Shown here in pieces: positions 26,660 to 34,821 of a stretch of 64,000 nt of DNA. Every line of letters begins with the position of its first letter. Position 1 is the stretch's first letter. Made by a program: the position numbers and the translations under genes. Source of the DNA: Sporosarcina sp. FSL W7-1349 (lineage in GTDB: Bacteria > Bacillota > Bacilli > Bacillales_A > Planococcaceae); assembly GCF_038003045.1 (NCBI RefSeq), contig NZ_JBBOOK010000001.1, positions 310,001 to 374,000 on the forward strand, in the 5' to 3' direction. Under the pieces are notes generated by a model. It had not been told where the DNA came from. It did no database searches and worked only from the letters and a program-made list of their open reading frames with translations.

Positions 26660-26980
26660 TTGCTGATTACAATATTGGAAATGGATCGGCAATTGATTGA
26701 GCGAGGCCCGCACAAATTAAAGGCTCCATATCTTAAAATGATTGATGGGGCGCTGGCTGCTATCCAGCAGGAGTCAAAAGAGACGAATCAATTTCTGCGG
26801 TCGAATCAGATGCGTGTTGAAAAAGGCGGGAATGACGGCACGTTCACAGAGTACATCTTCTTCTACAGTGGCTATGAAGATCCGCGCAGCTACTTGAATG
26901 TCCGATTAAAAAATCGCTCGGAAGAATTAATGAATGTTTATCTTGATAAGGCAACAGTTGATAAGGGGGTAATTAGATGA
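26660..26980 (+). CDS. Conserved Bacillales/phage protein with a damaged start
   Basis: From TTG 26660 the protein has 106 residues (MLITILEMDRQLIERGPHKL to DKATVDKGVIR). In the same frame the sequence reads on upstream as PSEALPHFENAIYFP to an ATA at 26612, which sits just after a GGGGGAGG ribosome site. The original start was thus probably ATG at 26612, now ATA, and translation may be weak or begin at ATA/TTG. I recall similar Bacillales proteins with an FENA...F start but have no name for them. Confidence 0.5.
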   Translation: MLITILEMDRQLIERGPHKLKAPYLKMIDGALAAIQQESKETNQFLRSNQMRVEKGGNDGTFTEYIFFYSGYEDPRSYLNVRLKNRSEELMNVYLDKATVDKGVIR

Positions 26981-27063
26981 TAATCACGAAACAAAAAATG
27001 GACAGTGTCGATGTTGATTCTGCAGTGTGTCTAAAAATTGCAAGTGGCCAGAGATCGAAATAA
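26977..27063 (+). CDS. 28-residue frame, probably a truncated gene
   Basis: Overlaps the previous stop as ATGA and has AAGGGGG upstream, so it is placed like a real downstream gene. It ends after MIITKQKMDSVDVDS and 13 more residues. Likely the N-terminal scrap of a lost gene. Confidence 0.3.
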   Translation: MIITKQKMDSVDVDSAVCLKIASGQRSK

Positions 27064-27071
27064 ACAAATAT

Positions 27072-27095
27072 AAAAAAGCCACTCTGGTGAGTGAC
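27072..27095 (-). terminator. Terminator, minus strand
   Basis: On the minus strand GTCACTC, loop ACCA, GAGTGGC and then TTTTTT. It would end the small membrane gene at 27173-27385. Confidence 0.6.
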
Positions 27096-27172
27096 TCGAT
27101 AATTTAATACTCTATCAAATTGGTGTTATCTCTTTCCGGAATTACCAATTCAACTCTAACTTTTTGAGCACC

Positions 27173-27385
27173 TCAGTCCCTACATAACGCTTCAGTACCA
27201 CCAAGATCTCTACAATGTCTTTCATCTTCAATAGTAATTGTATTTCCATCATCATATCGATTGTTATACGTATCTGGATCAAAGAAATTAAATAAAGCAA
27301 ACGCAATTACTATAATGATAATGATGAAACCTAAACATCCACAACCAAGATTTTCTTCCAAACTATTCATCTCCGACATACACAT
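27173..27385 (-). CDS. Small cysteine-containing membrane protein
   Basis: About 70 residues. A longer frame begins at 27472 but that start lies inside a terminator hairpin, so an internal ATG at 27385 or 27370 is favoured. One strongly hydrophobic helix (GCLGFIIIIIVIAFALFNFF) is preceded by ENLGCGC and followed by an acidic outside-type tail with two cysteines (RHCRDLGGTEALCRD). A phage-encoded surface or superinfection-type protein is possible; unknown. Confidence 0.45.
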   Translation of the reverse strand: MCMSEMNSLEENLGCGCLGFIIIIIVIAFALFNFFDPDTYNNRYDDGNTITIEDERHCRDLGGTEALCRD

Positions 27386-27763
27386 AGTATTTTTATTTTC
27401 ATAATACCATTTATCTAATTTAATAGTCCTATTTTTTACTATATCTGAACATGAATAAAAAAACGACCGCATCAGCAGTCGTAATCATAGATATTAATTT
27501 CCACACCACGGACTACCAATGTTTGCTACAAATCAAAAAACGCATATTTTTATATTGCACCTCCTAGTATGGCCGATCTATCAACTTGAAATTGAAGTGC
27601 AGAAACGTCTTGCACGTCGATGAAATGTATTTGCAGGGGATTCTCAGATCTACGGAAAATTTTGGGGAAAAGGCGCTTGCCCGGCAGCGGAGTACAATAA
27701 TCTTGCTGAAAATGTCATCCGACCGAACGTCATTAACATAACTAGATGAAAGAAAGGATAATA
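27386..27763. other. AT-rich stretch with remnants
   Basis: Holds a minus-strand terminator (stem 27463-27470 with 27475-27482, T run on the minus side at 27457-27463) that no longer follows a visible gene. It also holds a scrap near 27680 whose reading CPAAEY recalls the scrap at 23396. No intact gene seen. Confidence 0.5.
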
Positions 27764-27958
27764 ATGAATAAATACAGTATTGTTAATACCACAAAAGCAG
27801 AAAGAGAAAAATTTGTCGCTAATGCTGAAGCAATTAATTCGTTGGGGGCTGAAGCATTAACGAAAGAAAATCGAGCTTAATTACAAATGTACGTTGATGG
27901 TGAAATCGAACTTGATGATTTGCAAAAAAAGATAATTGATAAATTTAAAAAATATTAA
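27764..27958 (+). pseudogene. VbhA-like Fic antitoxin with an in-frame stop
   Basis: ATG after GAAAGGATAATA. The first part, 38 codons (MNKYSIVNTTKAEREKF to TKENRA), is cut by TAA at 27878. The same frame continues LQMYVDGEIELDDLQKKI to a second stop at 27956. The S26-L-G-A-E30 text fits the (S/T)xxxE inhibition motif of class I Fic antitoxins, although the next residue is Ala rather than Gly/Asn. The final part resembles the VbhA C-terminal helix. A fic remnant follows, which supports the call. Confidence 0.55.
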
Positions 27959-28014
27959 AAAATTATCTATTAAGCTTTTTTTACTTAGATAAAGTAGAAA
28001 AGAGTAGATTTTAA

Positions 28015-28119
28015 ATGATCGATCCTTCTGTTATTCCAAACACAATTGTATTGAAAAATAAACTTGGTATCACAGACCTTAAAGAATTGAATCAAGCTTC
28101 TATGCAACGGGGGGGATAA
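28015..28119 (+). pseudogene. N-terminal remnant of a Fic/Doc family protein
   Basis: 34 codons, MIDPSVIPNTIVLKNKLGI then TDLKELNQASM and a frame break at a G run. The PNT-VLKNKLGI-x-D-x-x-EL text is the usual N-terminus of class I Fic AMP-transferases. The catalytic HPFxxGNGR part is absent. With the preceding antitoxin remnant it marks a dead toxin-antitoxin module. Confidence 0.6.
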
Positions 28120-28927
28120 GCTTCACGAGGTAACCAAAAGATATTAGTCGGCAATCGATCCAGTAACATTGATAGGGGAGACTATGCAGGGAGACAGCCT
28201 GATTTTTGATAGCACTTCCTTCATAATTTTTCACTACAATTCTAACTTCTACATAATTATTAGAAACAGTACCCGATACTTTGCTAATAATTGGGTGAAA
28301 AAGACATAACTAACTTTGTATCGCTAAAGCTAAATCGTTTGACGTTGAAATATTCACTGTTGAATAGTTCGAAGAAAAGGAAGAGTAATCACGCGCTTAA
28401 CAGACTAGTCTTGGTGGTTGGCACCGCCTGAAGTTAGTCGATGCATGTCCAATACAATAGGGTTCGCTTGTATTAGACCTGCGCTTCCAATCTAATTCCA
28501 TTCTAATAATTGGTTGATATTTATGGTCCGTCTATTCAAATTAATCACAATTAACCGAAAATAATAGTTGACTAGGTAGATTCCATGTTGTAACATCTTA
28601 AATATATTCTAGAGGAAAGCGCTTTACTAATTGAAAAGTGGAGGTGCGGAGGGTTATTTTATTGATTCGAACCATGATTTCTAAATTTTTTCATGCAAAC
28701 TTAAATACCAATTTTTTATTTGAGTAAAAAATACTCATGGGTATGTATTGACAGACTGATTGGCTTACTCGCAAGATGAAATCTTGGATTACTTAAGCTT
28801 TTACTCTAGTGAATATAATTTCAATTTTAAAAGTGTAAACTTGTTCCGTAATAATACCTACCAGTACGTATTATTTTTCTATTCAGACAAATAAAGTGTT
28901 TAATCATAAAAATGGGAGGTTTATTTA
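28120..28927. other. 808-bp noncoding stretch upstream of the catabolic island
   Basis: No supported gene. It contains a promoter-like pair TTGACT (28568-28573), 17 bp, TAACAT (28591-28596). A catabolite-response-like site GGAAAGCGCTTTAC (28614-28627) matches the CcpA consensus TGWAANCGNTNWCA at 11 of 14 positions. A TTGACA occurs at 28748 without a matching -10. A 7-bp hairpin AATACAA/TTGTATT lies near 28450-28475. Confidence 0.5.
28850..28875. promoter_or_regulatory. Near-perfect palindrome, candidate TetR-type operator
   Basis: A 26-bp palindrome: outer arms AATAATAC and GTATTATT are exact, inner TAC/GTA also pairs, and only two symmetric pairs mismatch. It lies 52 bp before the acyl-CoA dehydrogenase start. 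The TetR-family gene at 38668 is the obvious candidate regulator (inference). Confidence 0.6.
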
Positions 28928-30067
28928 ATGACTTACAACTTAACAGAGGATCAAGAAACATTAAGAAAGACGATTGGACGATTTGCCAATGAAAAAGTAT
29001 CCCCTTTGGCTGAGGAAATTGAGCATAGCGGAGATTATCCAGACGAATTGATCGGCATGATGAATGAATTGGGGATTATGGGGCTGCCTTACGAAGAAAA
29101 GTATGGGGGCGGCGGTGCCGATCTACTTACAATGAGCATTGCCATGGAAGAGTTGGCCAAAGTTTGTGCGAATACTGCAATGGTTCCTATTACACAGGAA
29201 CTAGGCGCAATGCCGATTGTGGTGATGGGAAATGAAGAGCAAAAAGAAAAGTACCTTTCCAAAATTGCGACTGGTGAGTATCGAATTGCCTTTGCGTTAA
29301 CAGAGCCTGATGCGGGTTCCGATGTAGCCTCCATGAAATCAACCGCTGTTCGTGATGGAGATAATTACATCCTGAACGGTGCGAAAAGATTCATCTCTTA
29401 CGCAGATGTGGCAGATGTTTTTAGTTTTTTTGCCAAAACAGATATTTCTCAAGGGAATAATGGGATTAGCAGTTTCATAGTGGAGCGAAATACACCGGGA
29501 ATTACCATAGGGAAAAAAGAAAATAAAATGGGTTTTAAAGGATTTTCTTCTTGTGAAGTATTTTTTGATAATGTCGTTGTACCAAAAGCTAATTTATTAG
29601 GAGAGGAAGGGGATGGATTTAAAATCGCAATGGAAACATTGGATAAAACAAGACCTCTTGTTGCGATTTGTGGAGTTGGATTAGCACAAGGCGCATTGGA
29701 TTATGCGATTGATTATTCCAAAACGCGAACGCAATTTGGAAAACCGATATCTCGCTTCCAGGGATTGCAATGGATGATGGCTGATATGGCTATGCAAATT
29801 GAGGCATCGAGACAATTAGTCTATAAAGCTGCGACGGTGGTGGATCGCAATGAAACAAAATCATCCATGCTAGGCGCCATGTCGAAGTGTTTTGCTACAG
29901 ATGTAGCGATGAAAGTAACGACTGACGCGCTTCAAATTGTTGGTGGATCAGGTTATATGAAAGAATATCCGACTGAGCGATATTTCAGGCAAGCCAAATT
30001 ATTGCAAATTGTTGAGGGCACGAACCAGATTCAAAGAGTTGTGATTGCGGGTCAATTATTGAAATAA
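28928..30067 (+). CDS. Acyl-CoA dehydrogenase
   Basis: 379 residues. FAD/substrate segments IAFALTEPDAGSDV and KRFISYADVADVF, then the C-terminal base Glu363 in IVEGTNQIQR. It oxidises an acyl-CoA to the 2-enoyl-CoA and hands electrons to ETF (etfBA at 6.6-8.4 kb). A strong GGGAGG site precedes the ATG. First gene of an operon with a CoA ligase and crotonase, so its substrate is probably the acid activated by that ligase (inference: an alicyclic or branched acid). Confidence 0.9.
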   Translation: MTYNLTEDQETLRKTIGRFANEKVSPLAEEIEHSGDYPDELIGMMNELGIMGLPYEEKYGGGGADLLTMSIAMEELAKVCANTAMVPITQELGAMPIVVMGNEEQKEKYLSKIATGEYRIAFALTEPDAGSDVASMKSTAVRDGDNYILNGAKRFISYADVADVFSFFAKTDISQGNNGISSFIVERNTPGITIGKKENKMGFKGFSSCEVFFDNVVVPKANLLGEEGDGFKIAMETLDKTRPLVAICGVGLAQGALDYAIDYSKTRTQFGKPISRFQGLQWMMADMAMQIEASRQLVYKAATVVDRNETKSSMLGAMSKCFATDVAMKVTTDALQIVGGSGYMKEYPTERYFRQAKLLQIVEGTNQIQRVVIAGQLLK

Positions 30068-30086
30068 AGTGAGGTGTCTGAAATCA

Positions 30087-31688
30087 ATGGACCGTGCAAA
30101 AACAGGGGTTAAAAATATATATGAATATGTTAGGAGTTCCGCAACAGCCAATCCAGAAAAAATTGCAGTGGTAGATGATTACGGGCGGTACACCTATCCA
30201 CACTTATTAGCTGAAGTTCAAAAAATGGCAGGTGCGTTTAAGTCATATGGTATCCAAAAAGGAGATGTCGTCTCTTTTCAACTGCCAAATTGGGTTGAAT
30301 CCATCATTATTCATCAAGCACTTGCCATGATTGGGGCCGTCACCAATCCGATTGTTCCTATTTATCGAAGTCATGAAATGAAATATATATTAAAACAATC
30401 CAAGACAAAAATGTTATTGATTCCGAATACATTCAGAGGATTTGATTATCTTGAAATGATCCGTTCCATTCACCCCAAATTACCTGATTTAAAAAATGTG
30501 ATTATTTTAGACAAATATAACGAAAATCCAAGTTTAGAAGAACATTTTGAAATCGGTTACACAAACTTTATAGAAGAAGGCGTTCCACATGAAGAATGGG
30601 AATCGGTTTCTACGGAAGATCCGGCACTTCTACTTTATACATCTGGAACGACATCTCTGCCAAAAGGTGTATTACACAGTCATCTTACACTTCTAAATGA
30701 ATGTTCATCCATTATTGACTTGTATGAGTTGACTGACTCGGATGTCGTATTTATGCCATCGCCTGTAACCCACATTACGGGATTATTGTTCGGGATGGAA
30801 ATGCCCTTCATGATTCAAGGGAAAGTTGTCTTACAAGATATCTGGGATCCCAAAAGAACAATTCAATACTTACTTGAAGAAAAATGTACATGGACGATGG
30901 GGGCAACCCCATTTCTCAAAGGGATTACTAGTGAAATATCGGAACAAGAAGCAGAAGAAATACATCTTAAGTTTTTTTGTTGTGGAGGAGCGGATGTACC
31001 GCCTGACTTGGTAATCCATGCAACTAAAATTCTAAAATGCCACGTATCCAGGGCATATGGATCTTCCGAATTTCCAACACTATGCGCTTGCGGACCGAAC
31101 GAACCCATTGAGAAAGCAGCTTATACCGATGGGAAGTTGTTTAAAAAGGCACAAGCAAAAGTCGTAGATAAATTTGGACAAACACTTCCTTTGGGAGAAG
31201 TCGGAGAATTAGCCATTACGGGTCCCGAGTTATTCTTGGGATACAACCGAGAAGAAGATAACAAAACAGCATTTTTAGAAGATGGCTACTTTCTCACGGG
31301 GGACTTAGGCGTACTGGATCGGGAAGGTTATATTGAAATTAAAGGCAGGATAAAAGAAATTATTATTCGCGGAGGCGAAAATATCAGCGTTAAGGAAGTC
31401 GAGACGATTCTCTATAGGCATCCAAAGATATTATCAGTCGCCATCGTTGCCTTGCCGGACGAGAAGATGGGTGAAAGAGGATGCGCGTGTGTTGTCTTAA
31501 AAGAAGGAGTTCAAACATTAGACTTAGCCGAAATGAACAGGTTTTTAGTGGAAAGTGGGATTTCTAAACAGAAACTACCGGAACAACTAGAAATTATGGA
31601 GGAATTACCTACTACAGCTAGTGGAAAAATACAGAAATTTGTCTTGAAAGAAAATCTATTAAAAAAAGTAACGGAGGAATCGAAATGA
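30087..31688 (+). CDS. Acyl-CoA synthetase, cyclohexanecarboxylate-CoA ligase-like
   Basis: 533 residues from ATG 30087 (GAGGTG 9 nt upstream; an in-frame GTG at 30069 precedes that site). AMP-forming signature YTSGTTSLPKGVLHSH, YGSSEFPTLCACG, TGDLGVLDREGY and the C-terminal PTTASGKIQKF. The segment GAVTNPIVPIYRSHEMKYIL and FRGFDYLEM are as I remember them in cyclohexanecarboxylate-CoA ligases (AliA-like). It would activate the imported acid. 19 bp after the dehydrogenase and overlapping the next gene by 4 bp. Confidence 0.78.
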   Translation: MDRAKTGVKNIYEYVRSSATANPEKIAVVDDYGRYTYPHLLAEVQKMAGAFKSYGIQKGDVVSFQLPNWVESIIIHQALAMIGAVTNPIVPIYRSHEMKYILKQSKTKMLLIPNTFRGFDYLEMIRSIHPKLPDLKNVIILDKYNENPSLEEHFEIGYTNFIEEGVPHEEWESVSTEDPALLLYTSGTTSLPKGVLHSHLTLLNECSSIIDLYELTDSDVVFMPSPVTHITGLLFGMEMPFMIQGKVVLQDIWDPKRTIQYLLEEKCTWTMGATPFLKGITSEISEQEAEEIHLKFFCCGGADVPPDLVIHATKILKCHVSRAYGSSEFPTLCACGPNEPIEKAAYTDGKLFKKAQAKVVDKFGQTLPLGEVGELAITGPELFLGYNREEDNKTAFLEDGYFLTGDLGVLDREGYIEIKGRIKEIIIRGGENISVKEVETILYRHPKILSVAIVALPDEKMGERGCACVVLKEGVQTLDLAEMNRFLVESGISKQKLPEQLEIMEELPTTASGKIQKFVLKENLLKKVTEESK

Positions 31689-32449
31689 AATTTGTGAACT
31701 TAGAAGTAAATGACTTTATCGGCATCGTTACAGTCAACAGACCACCAGTTAATGCAGTAAATGGAGAAGTATACGAGGAAATTAATAAAACCTTTCAGTC
31801 CATTAATGAAAGAACGGATATTCGAGTAGTTATCTTTCGAGCAGAGGGAGAAAAAGCCTTTTTGGCAGGAAATGATTTGAATGAATTTTTAACTATGAAT
31901 CCAGAAAATGCAGATGAAAGAATGTTAGTAGTTCGTGAAAGTTTTTGGGCGGTGTATGACTGCCAAGTTCCGGTTATTGGAGCAATCAATGGTGCAGCAC
32001 CAGGTACAGGATTGGCGTATGCCTCTGTATGTGACATTATCATCGCCTCCGACAATGCCTATTTTAGTTTACCTGAAATAAATGTCGGGGTTATGGGAGG
32101 GGCAAAACATCTATCACGCTTGGTTCCGCAAATGGTTGTTAGGTATATGCACTATACAGGGGATTCACTTTCAGCTGCGGAAATGAAAGAATATGGTGCT
32201 GTTTTAAAAGTAGTACCACAAGAGGAGTTACTAGAAGCATCATTGGAAGTTGCACGCGCCATTGCAAAGAAAAGCCCGATAGCTATTCGAATGGCAAAGA
32301 AGAGCTTAAATACGATAGAGTATATGGATTTAAAAGAAGGCTATAAATTTGAACAAAGCCTATCGAGGGACCTTTCGGGATATGAGGATTCGAAAGAGGC
32401 TGTGAATTCATTTTTGGAAAAAAGAGAACCTGTTTTTCAAAATAAATAA
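31685..32449 (+). CDS. Crotonase-family protein (enoyl-CoA hydratase/hydrolase-like)
   Basis: 254 residues, start overlapping the ligase stop (ATGA). Crotonase landmarks FLAGNDLNEF and GAINGAAPGTGLAYAS are clear, but the Glu of the usual GGGLE motif is Ala (GTGLA), and the second block reads PEINVGVMGGAKHL. The hydratase base is thus missing. It may be a ring hydrolase or another crotonase activity rather than a simple hydratase (inference). Compare fadB at 5850, which keeps the Glu. Translationally coupled to the ligase. Confidence 0.8.
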   Translation: MKFVNLEVNDFIGIVTVNRPPVNAVNGEVYEEINKTFQSINERTDIRVVIFRAEGEKAFLAGNDLNEFLTMNPENADERMLVVRESFWAVYDCQVPVIGAINGAAPGTGLAYASVCDIIIASDNAYFSLPEINVGVMGGAKHLSRLVPQMVVRYMHYTGDSLSAAEMKEYGAVLKVVPQEELLEASLEVARAIAKKSPIAIRMAKKSLNTIEYMDLKEGYKFEQSLSRDLSGYEDSKEAVNSFLEKREPVFQNK

Positions 32450-32627
32450 TTCCTTAAAGTCTTGATTTGAAACTGGACCCAGGGGTTGATCTTTCCTGGG
32501 TGTAAGCAAAATCACTAATAGATAAATTACCTTTTTATGATAAGTCTGCTAACTGGCATTCGAGTAATTTGAAAAGTAAACCGGGTTCGATGAATACCTA
32601 ATATCAATTTACTAAGGGGCGATAGGT

Positions 32628-33866
32628 TTGAAAAAAAAGAATAGATTTATTTTCAAGGGTATTCTTGGGTTTCTACTTATTTTGTCAACACTATTAACGG
32701 CTTGTTCGGGTGGTTCATCGGGTTCTAATTCTAATGAGAATGCAAAAGATGCCATAAAAATTGGTTTCATTACAACATTAACAGGCAGTTCGGCTAGTTC
32801 GGGAGAGCTTCAAAAATATGGAGCTGAATTAGCAGTGAAACATTTGAACGAACAAGGCGGAATTATGGGGAAACAGCTAGAGTTAGTCGTTCGGGATGAT
32901 AAGGGACAACCCGAAGAGTCGGTAAAAGCTGCTCGGGATTTACAGAGTAAAGGGATAAACTTGTTTGTCGGAGTGATTAGCAGCAGTGTCGCCTTAGCAT
33001 TATCTCCAGCTATGGAGGAAATGGATTCCGTATTTATTAATACAGCATCCCATTCGGATCGGCTGACTGGGGCGGATTTTAATAAGCATTATTTTCGGAT
33101 CACAGATAATGCTCAAATGAGAAACGCTGCCGGTGCCAAAATTATTGCTGAACGTTATCCTGATGTGACGAAGTGGGCTACTTTTTCTCCTGATTATGAG
33201 TATGGACATAATACGCACGATCAGTTTTTTGCAAATCTAAAGAAATACAACCCGGAAATTGAGCTGATTCATGAATCTTGGCCGCCATTCGGTTCACCAG
33301 ATTTCAAAAATTATATTACGTCCGTTCAAAGCGCCAAACCTCAGGGAGTCTTCTCCTCGCTATATGCGGGAGATGCGATTGTAATGTCAAAACAAGCCCA
33401 ACCGTTCAAGTTTTATCAAGGTTTAGAACTATTCATCAACCCTTCTGCGGAGGAAGATATCCGTGAACAATTGGGTGCCAACATGCATGAGGAATGGGGC
33501 GGGGTGCATTATTACAGTAAGGCCTATGATAACCCATTGAACACTGAATTTGTAAAGGACTTTGAGGAACAACACGGAGAGGAGCCGACCGGCTTTAGCG
33601 CGGAAACTTACAATGCTATTTTAGCACTGAAAGCAGCTATCGAAAAGGCAGATTCTTCTACTACCGAAGATGTAATAAAAAATTTAGAAGGTTTGGAGTT
33701 TGATAGTTTGACTGGAAAAAGGCTTATAAGAGCTGAGGATCATCAGGCTATTAAAGACGTTATTTGGGTTCATGTGGTCCCGACCGAGGAAGCGCCGGGA
33801 TGGAAAGTAGAAGATTACGTTTTGATACCAGGTGCGGATGTTATCGATCCACCATCAATCAATTAG
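32628..33866 (+). CDS. Liv-type ABC transporter substrate-binding lipoprotein
   Basis: 412 residues starting at TTG. A lipoprotein signal with lipobox LTAC (Cys26) is followed by a Ser/Gly/Asn linker. The rest is a type I periplasmic-binding fold of the branched-chain amino acid family (IKIGFITTLTGSSASSGELQ, LNEQGGIMGKQLELVVRDDK). It tethers outside the membrane and delivers ligand to the permeases that follow. In aromatic or alicyclic acid loci this family binds carboxylic acids. Given its neighbours that is more likely than leucine here (inference). Confidence 0.85.
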   Translation: MKKKNRFIFKGILGFLLILSTLLTACSGGSSGSNSNENAKDAIKIGFITTLTGSSASSGELQKYGAELAVKHLNEQGGIMGKQLELVVRDDKGQPEESVKAARDLQSKGINLFVGVISSSVALALSPAMEEMDSVFINTASHSDRLTGADFNKHYFRITDNAQMRNAAGAKIIAERYPDVTKWATFSPDYEYGHNTHDQFFANLKKYNPEIELIHESWPPFGSPDFKNYITSVQSAKPQGVFSSLYAGDAIVMSKQAQPFKFYQGLELFINPSAEEDIREQLGANMHEEWGGVHYYSKAYDNPLNTEFVKDFEEQHGEEPTGFSAETYNAILALKAAIEKADSSTTEDVIKNLEGLEFDSLTGKRLIRAEDHQAIKDVIWVHVVPTEEAPGWKVEDYVLIPGADVIDPPSIN

Positions 33867-33870
33867 ATAC

Positions 33871-33895
33871 AACACCGGGTGGATAACCCGGTGTT
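33871..33895 (+). terminator. Intercistronic hairpin between binding protein and permease genes
   Basis: AACACCGGGT (33871-33880) pairs with ACCCGGTGTT (33886-33895); only a weak T run follows. Probably a partial terminator or mRNA-stability element that keeps the binding protein more abundant than the membrane parts. Confidence 0.6.
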
Positions 33896-33927
33896 TGTAA
33901 TAAGAGGGAATTTGGGAGGGGAAAAAG

Positions 33928-34791
33928 TTGACTACAATTTTACTTCCGCTAATAAATGGTCTGTCACAGGGAATGTTATTATTCTTGATTGCCTCGGGGT
34001 TGACTTTAATTTTTGGGGTTTTAGGAATTTTAAACTTTTCACATGGTGCGCTTTTTATGATCGGGGCTTATGTGGGTTATTCTCTGACAAAGGGAGCCAT
34101 CATTTCTCCTGTTGTTTTCATACTAGTTACACTTGCCTCGGGAATAGCAGTTGCTGTTTTAGGCGGAATTGTTGAAACGTTTATTTTAAGAAGAATCTAT
34201 AAGGTAGAAGAAATATTCGCATTGATCGCGACCTTTGCGATTCTCCTGATTCTTGAAGGGGCCACTCATTTAGTTTGGGGCGGGAGTTACCTAACCGTAA
34301 GTCATCCACAAGGACTGGAAAGCGGATTTACTTTTATGGATATGGTCATTCCAACATATTCAATTGTAGTTGTAATTACAGGAGTAATTGTAGCCGGATC
34401 ACTGTTTTTTATAATTCAAAAAACGTCATTTGGAAAATTAATTAGGGCTGCCGCCGCGGATTATAAAATGACAAATGCCTTAGGGGTGAATGTGCCTCTT
34501 ATATTTACATCTGTTTTTATGTTTGGAGCCTTCTTAGCTGGTATTGCGGGGGTTATTTCAGCCCCCACAACAGTATTAACACCGGGTTTAGCCATGACAT
34601 TCATTATTCAAGCGTTTGGGGTTGTCGTCGTTGGAGGATTGGGGAGTATCCCGGGTGCACTGCTAGCCGCCCTATTACTTTCCGTAATCGATTCTTATGT
34701 TACTAGCTTTGTTCCTTTTTTAGCCGGTGTTGCTTTTTTTCTCAGCATGGTAATTATTCTGTTAATAAAGCCAAAAGGGATATTAGCGTAA
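33928..34791 (+). CDS. Branched-chain-type ABC transporter permease (LivH-like)
   Basis: 287 residues, about eight membrane helices. Start TTG after GGGAGGGG. The family segments IASGLTLIFGVLGILNFSHG, ADYKMTNALGVNV and FGVVVVGGLGSIPGALLAA are clear. Forms the channel with the LivM-like permease at 34822. Confidence 0.9.
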   Translation: MTTILLPLINGLSQGMLLFLIASGLTLIFGVLGILNFSHGALFMIGAYVGYSLTKGAIISPVVFILVTLASGIAVAVLGGIVETFILRRIYKVEEIFALIATFAILLILEGATHLVWGGSYLTVSHPQGLESGFTFMDMVIPTYSIVVVITGVIVAGSLFFIIQKTSFGKLIRAAAADYKMTNALGVNVPLIFTSVFMFGAFLAGIAGVISAPTTVLTPGLAMTFIIQAFGVVVVGGLGSIPGALLAALLLSVIDSYVTSFVPFLAGVAFFLSMVIILLIKPKGILA

Positions 34792-34821
34792 CTTTGATTC
34801 TGCTTCTTAAGGAGGATTACA

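Noticed and set aside
19626..28900. attR copy of the tRNA-Arg 3' end
   Set aside because: No second copy of the T-arm/acceptor sequence was found downstream, so the integration limits cannot be set.
32477..32501. Terminator after the island crotonase gene
   Set aside because: A 7-bp ACCCAGG/CCTGGGT hairpin is present but no T run follows.
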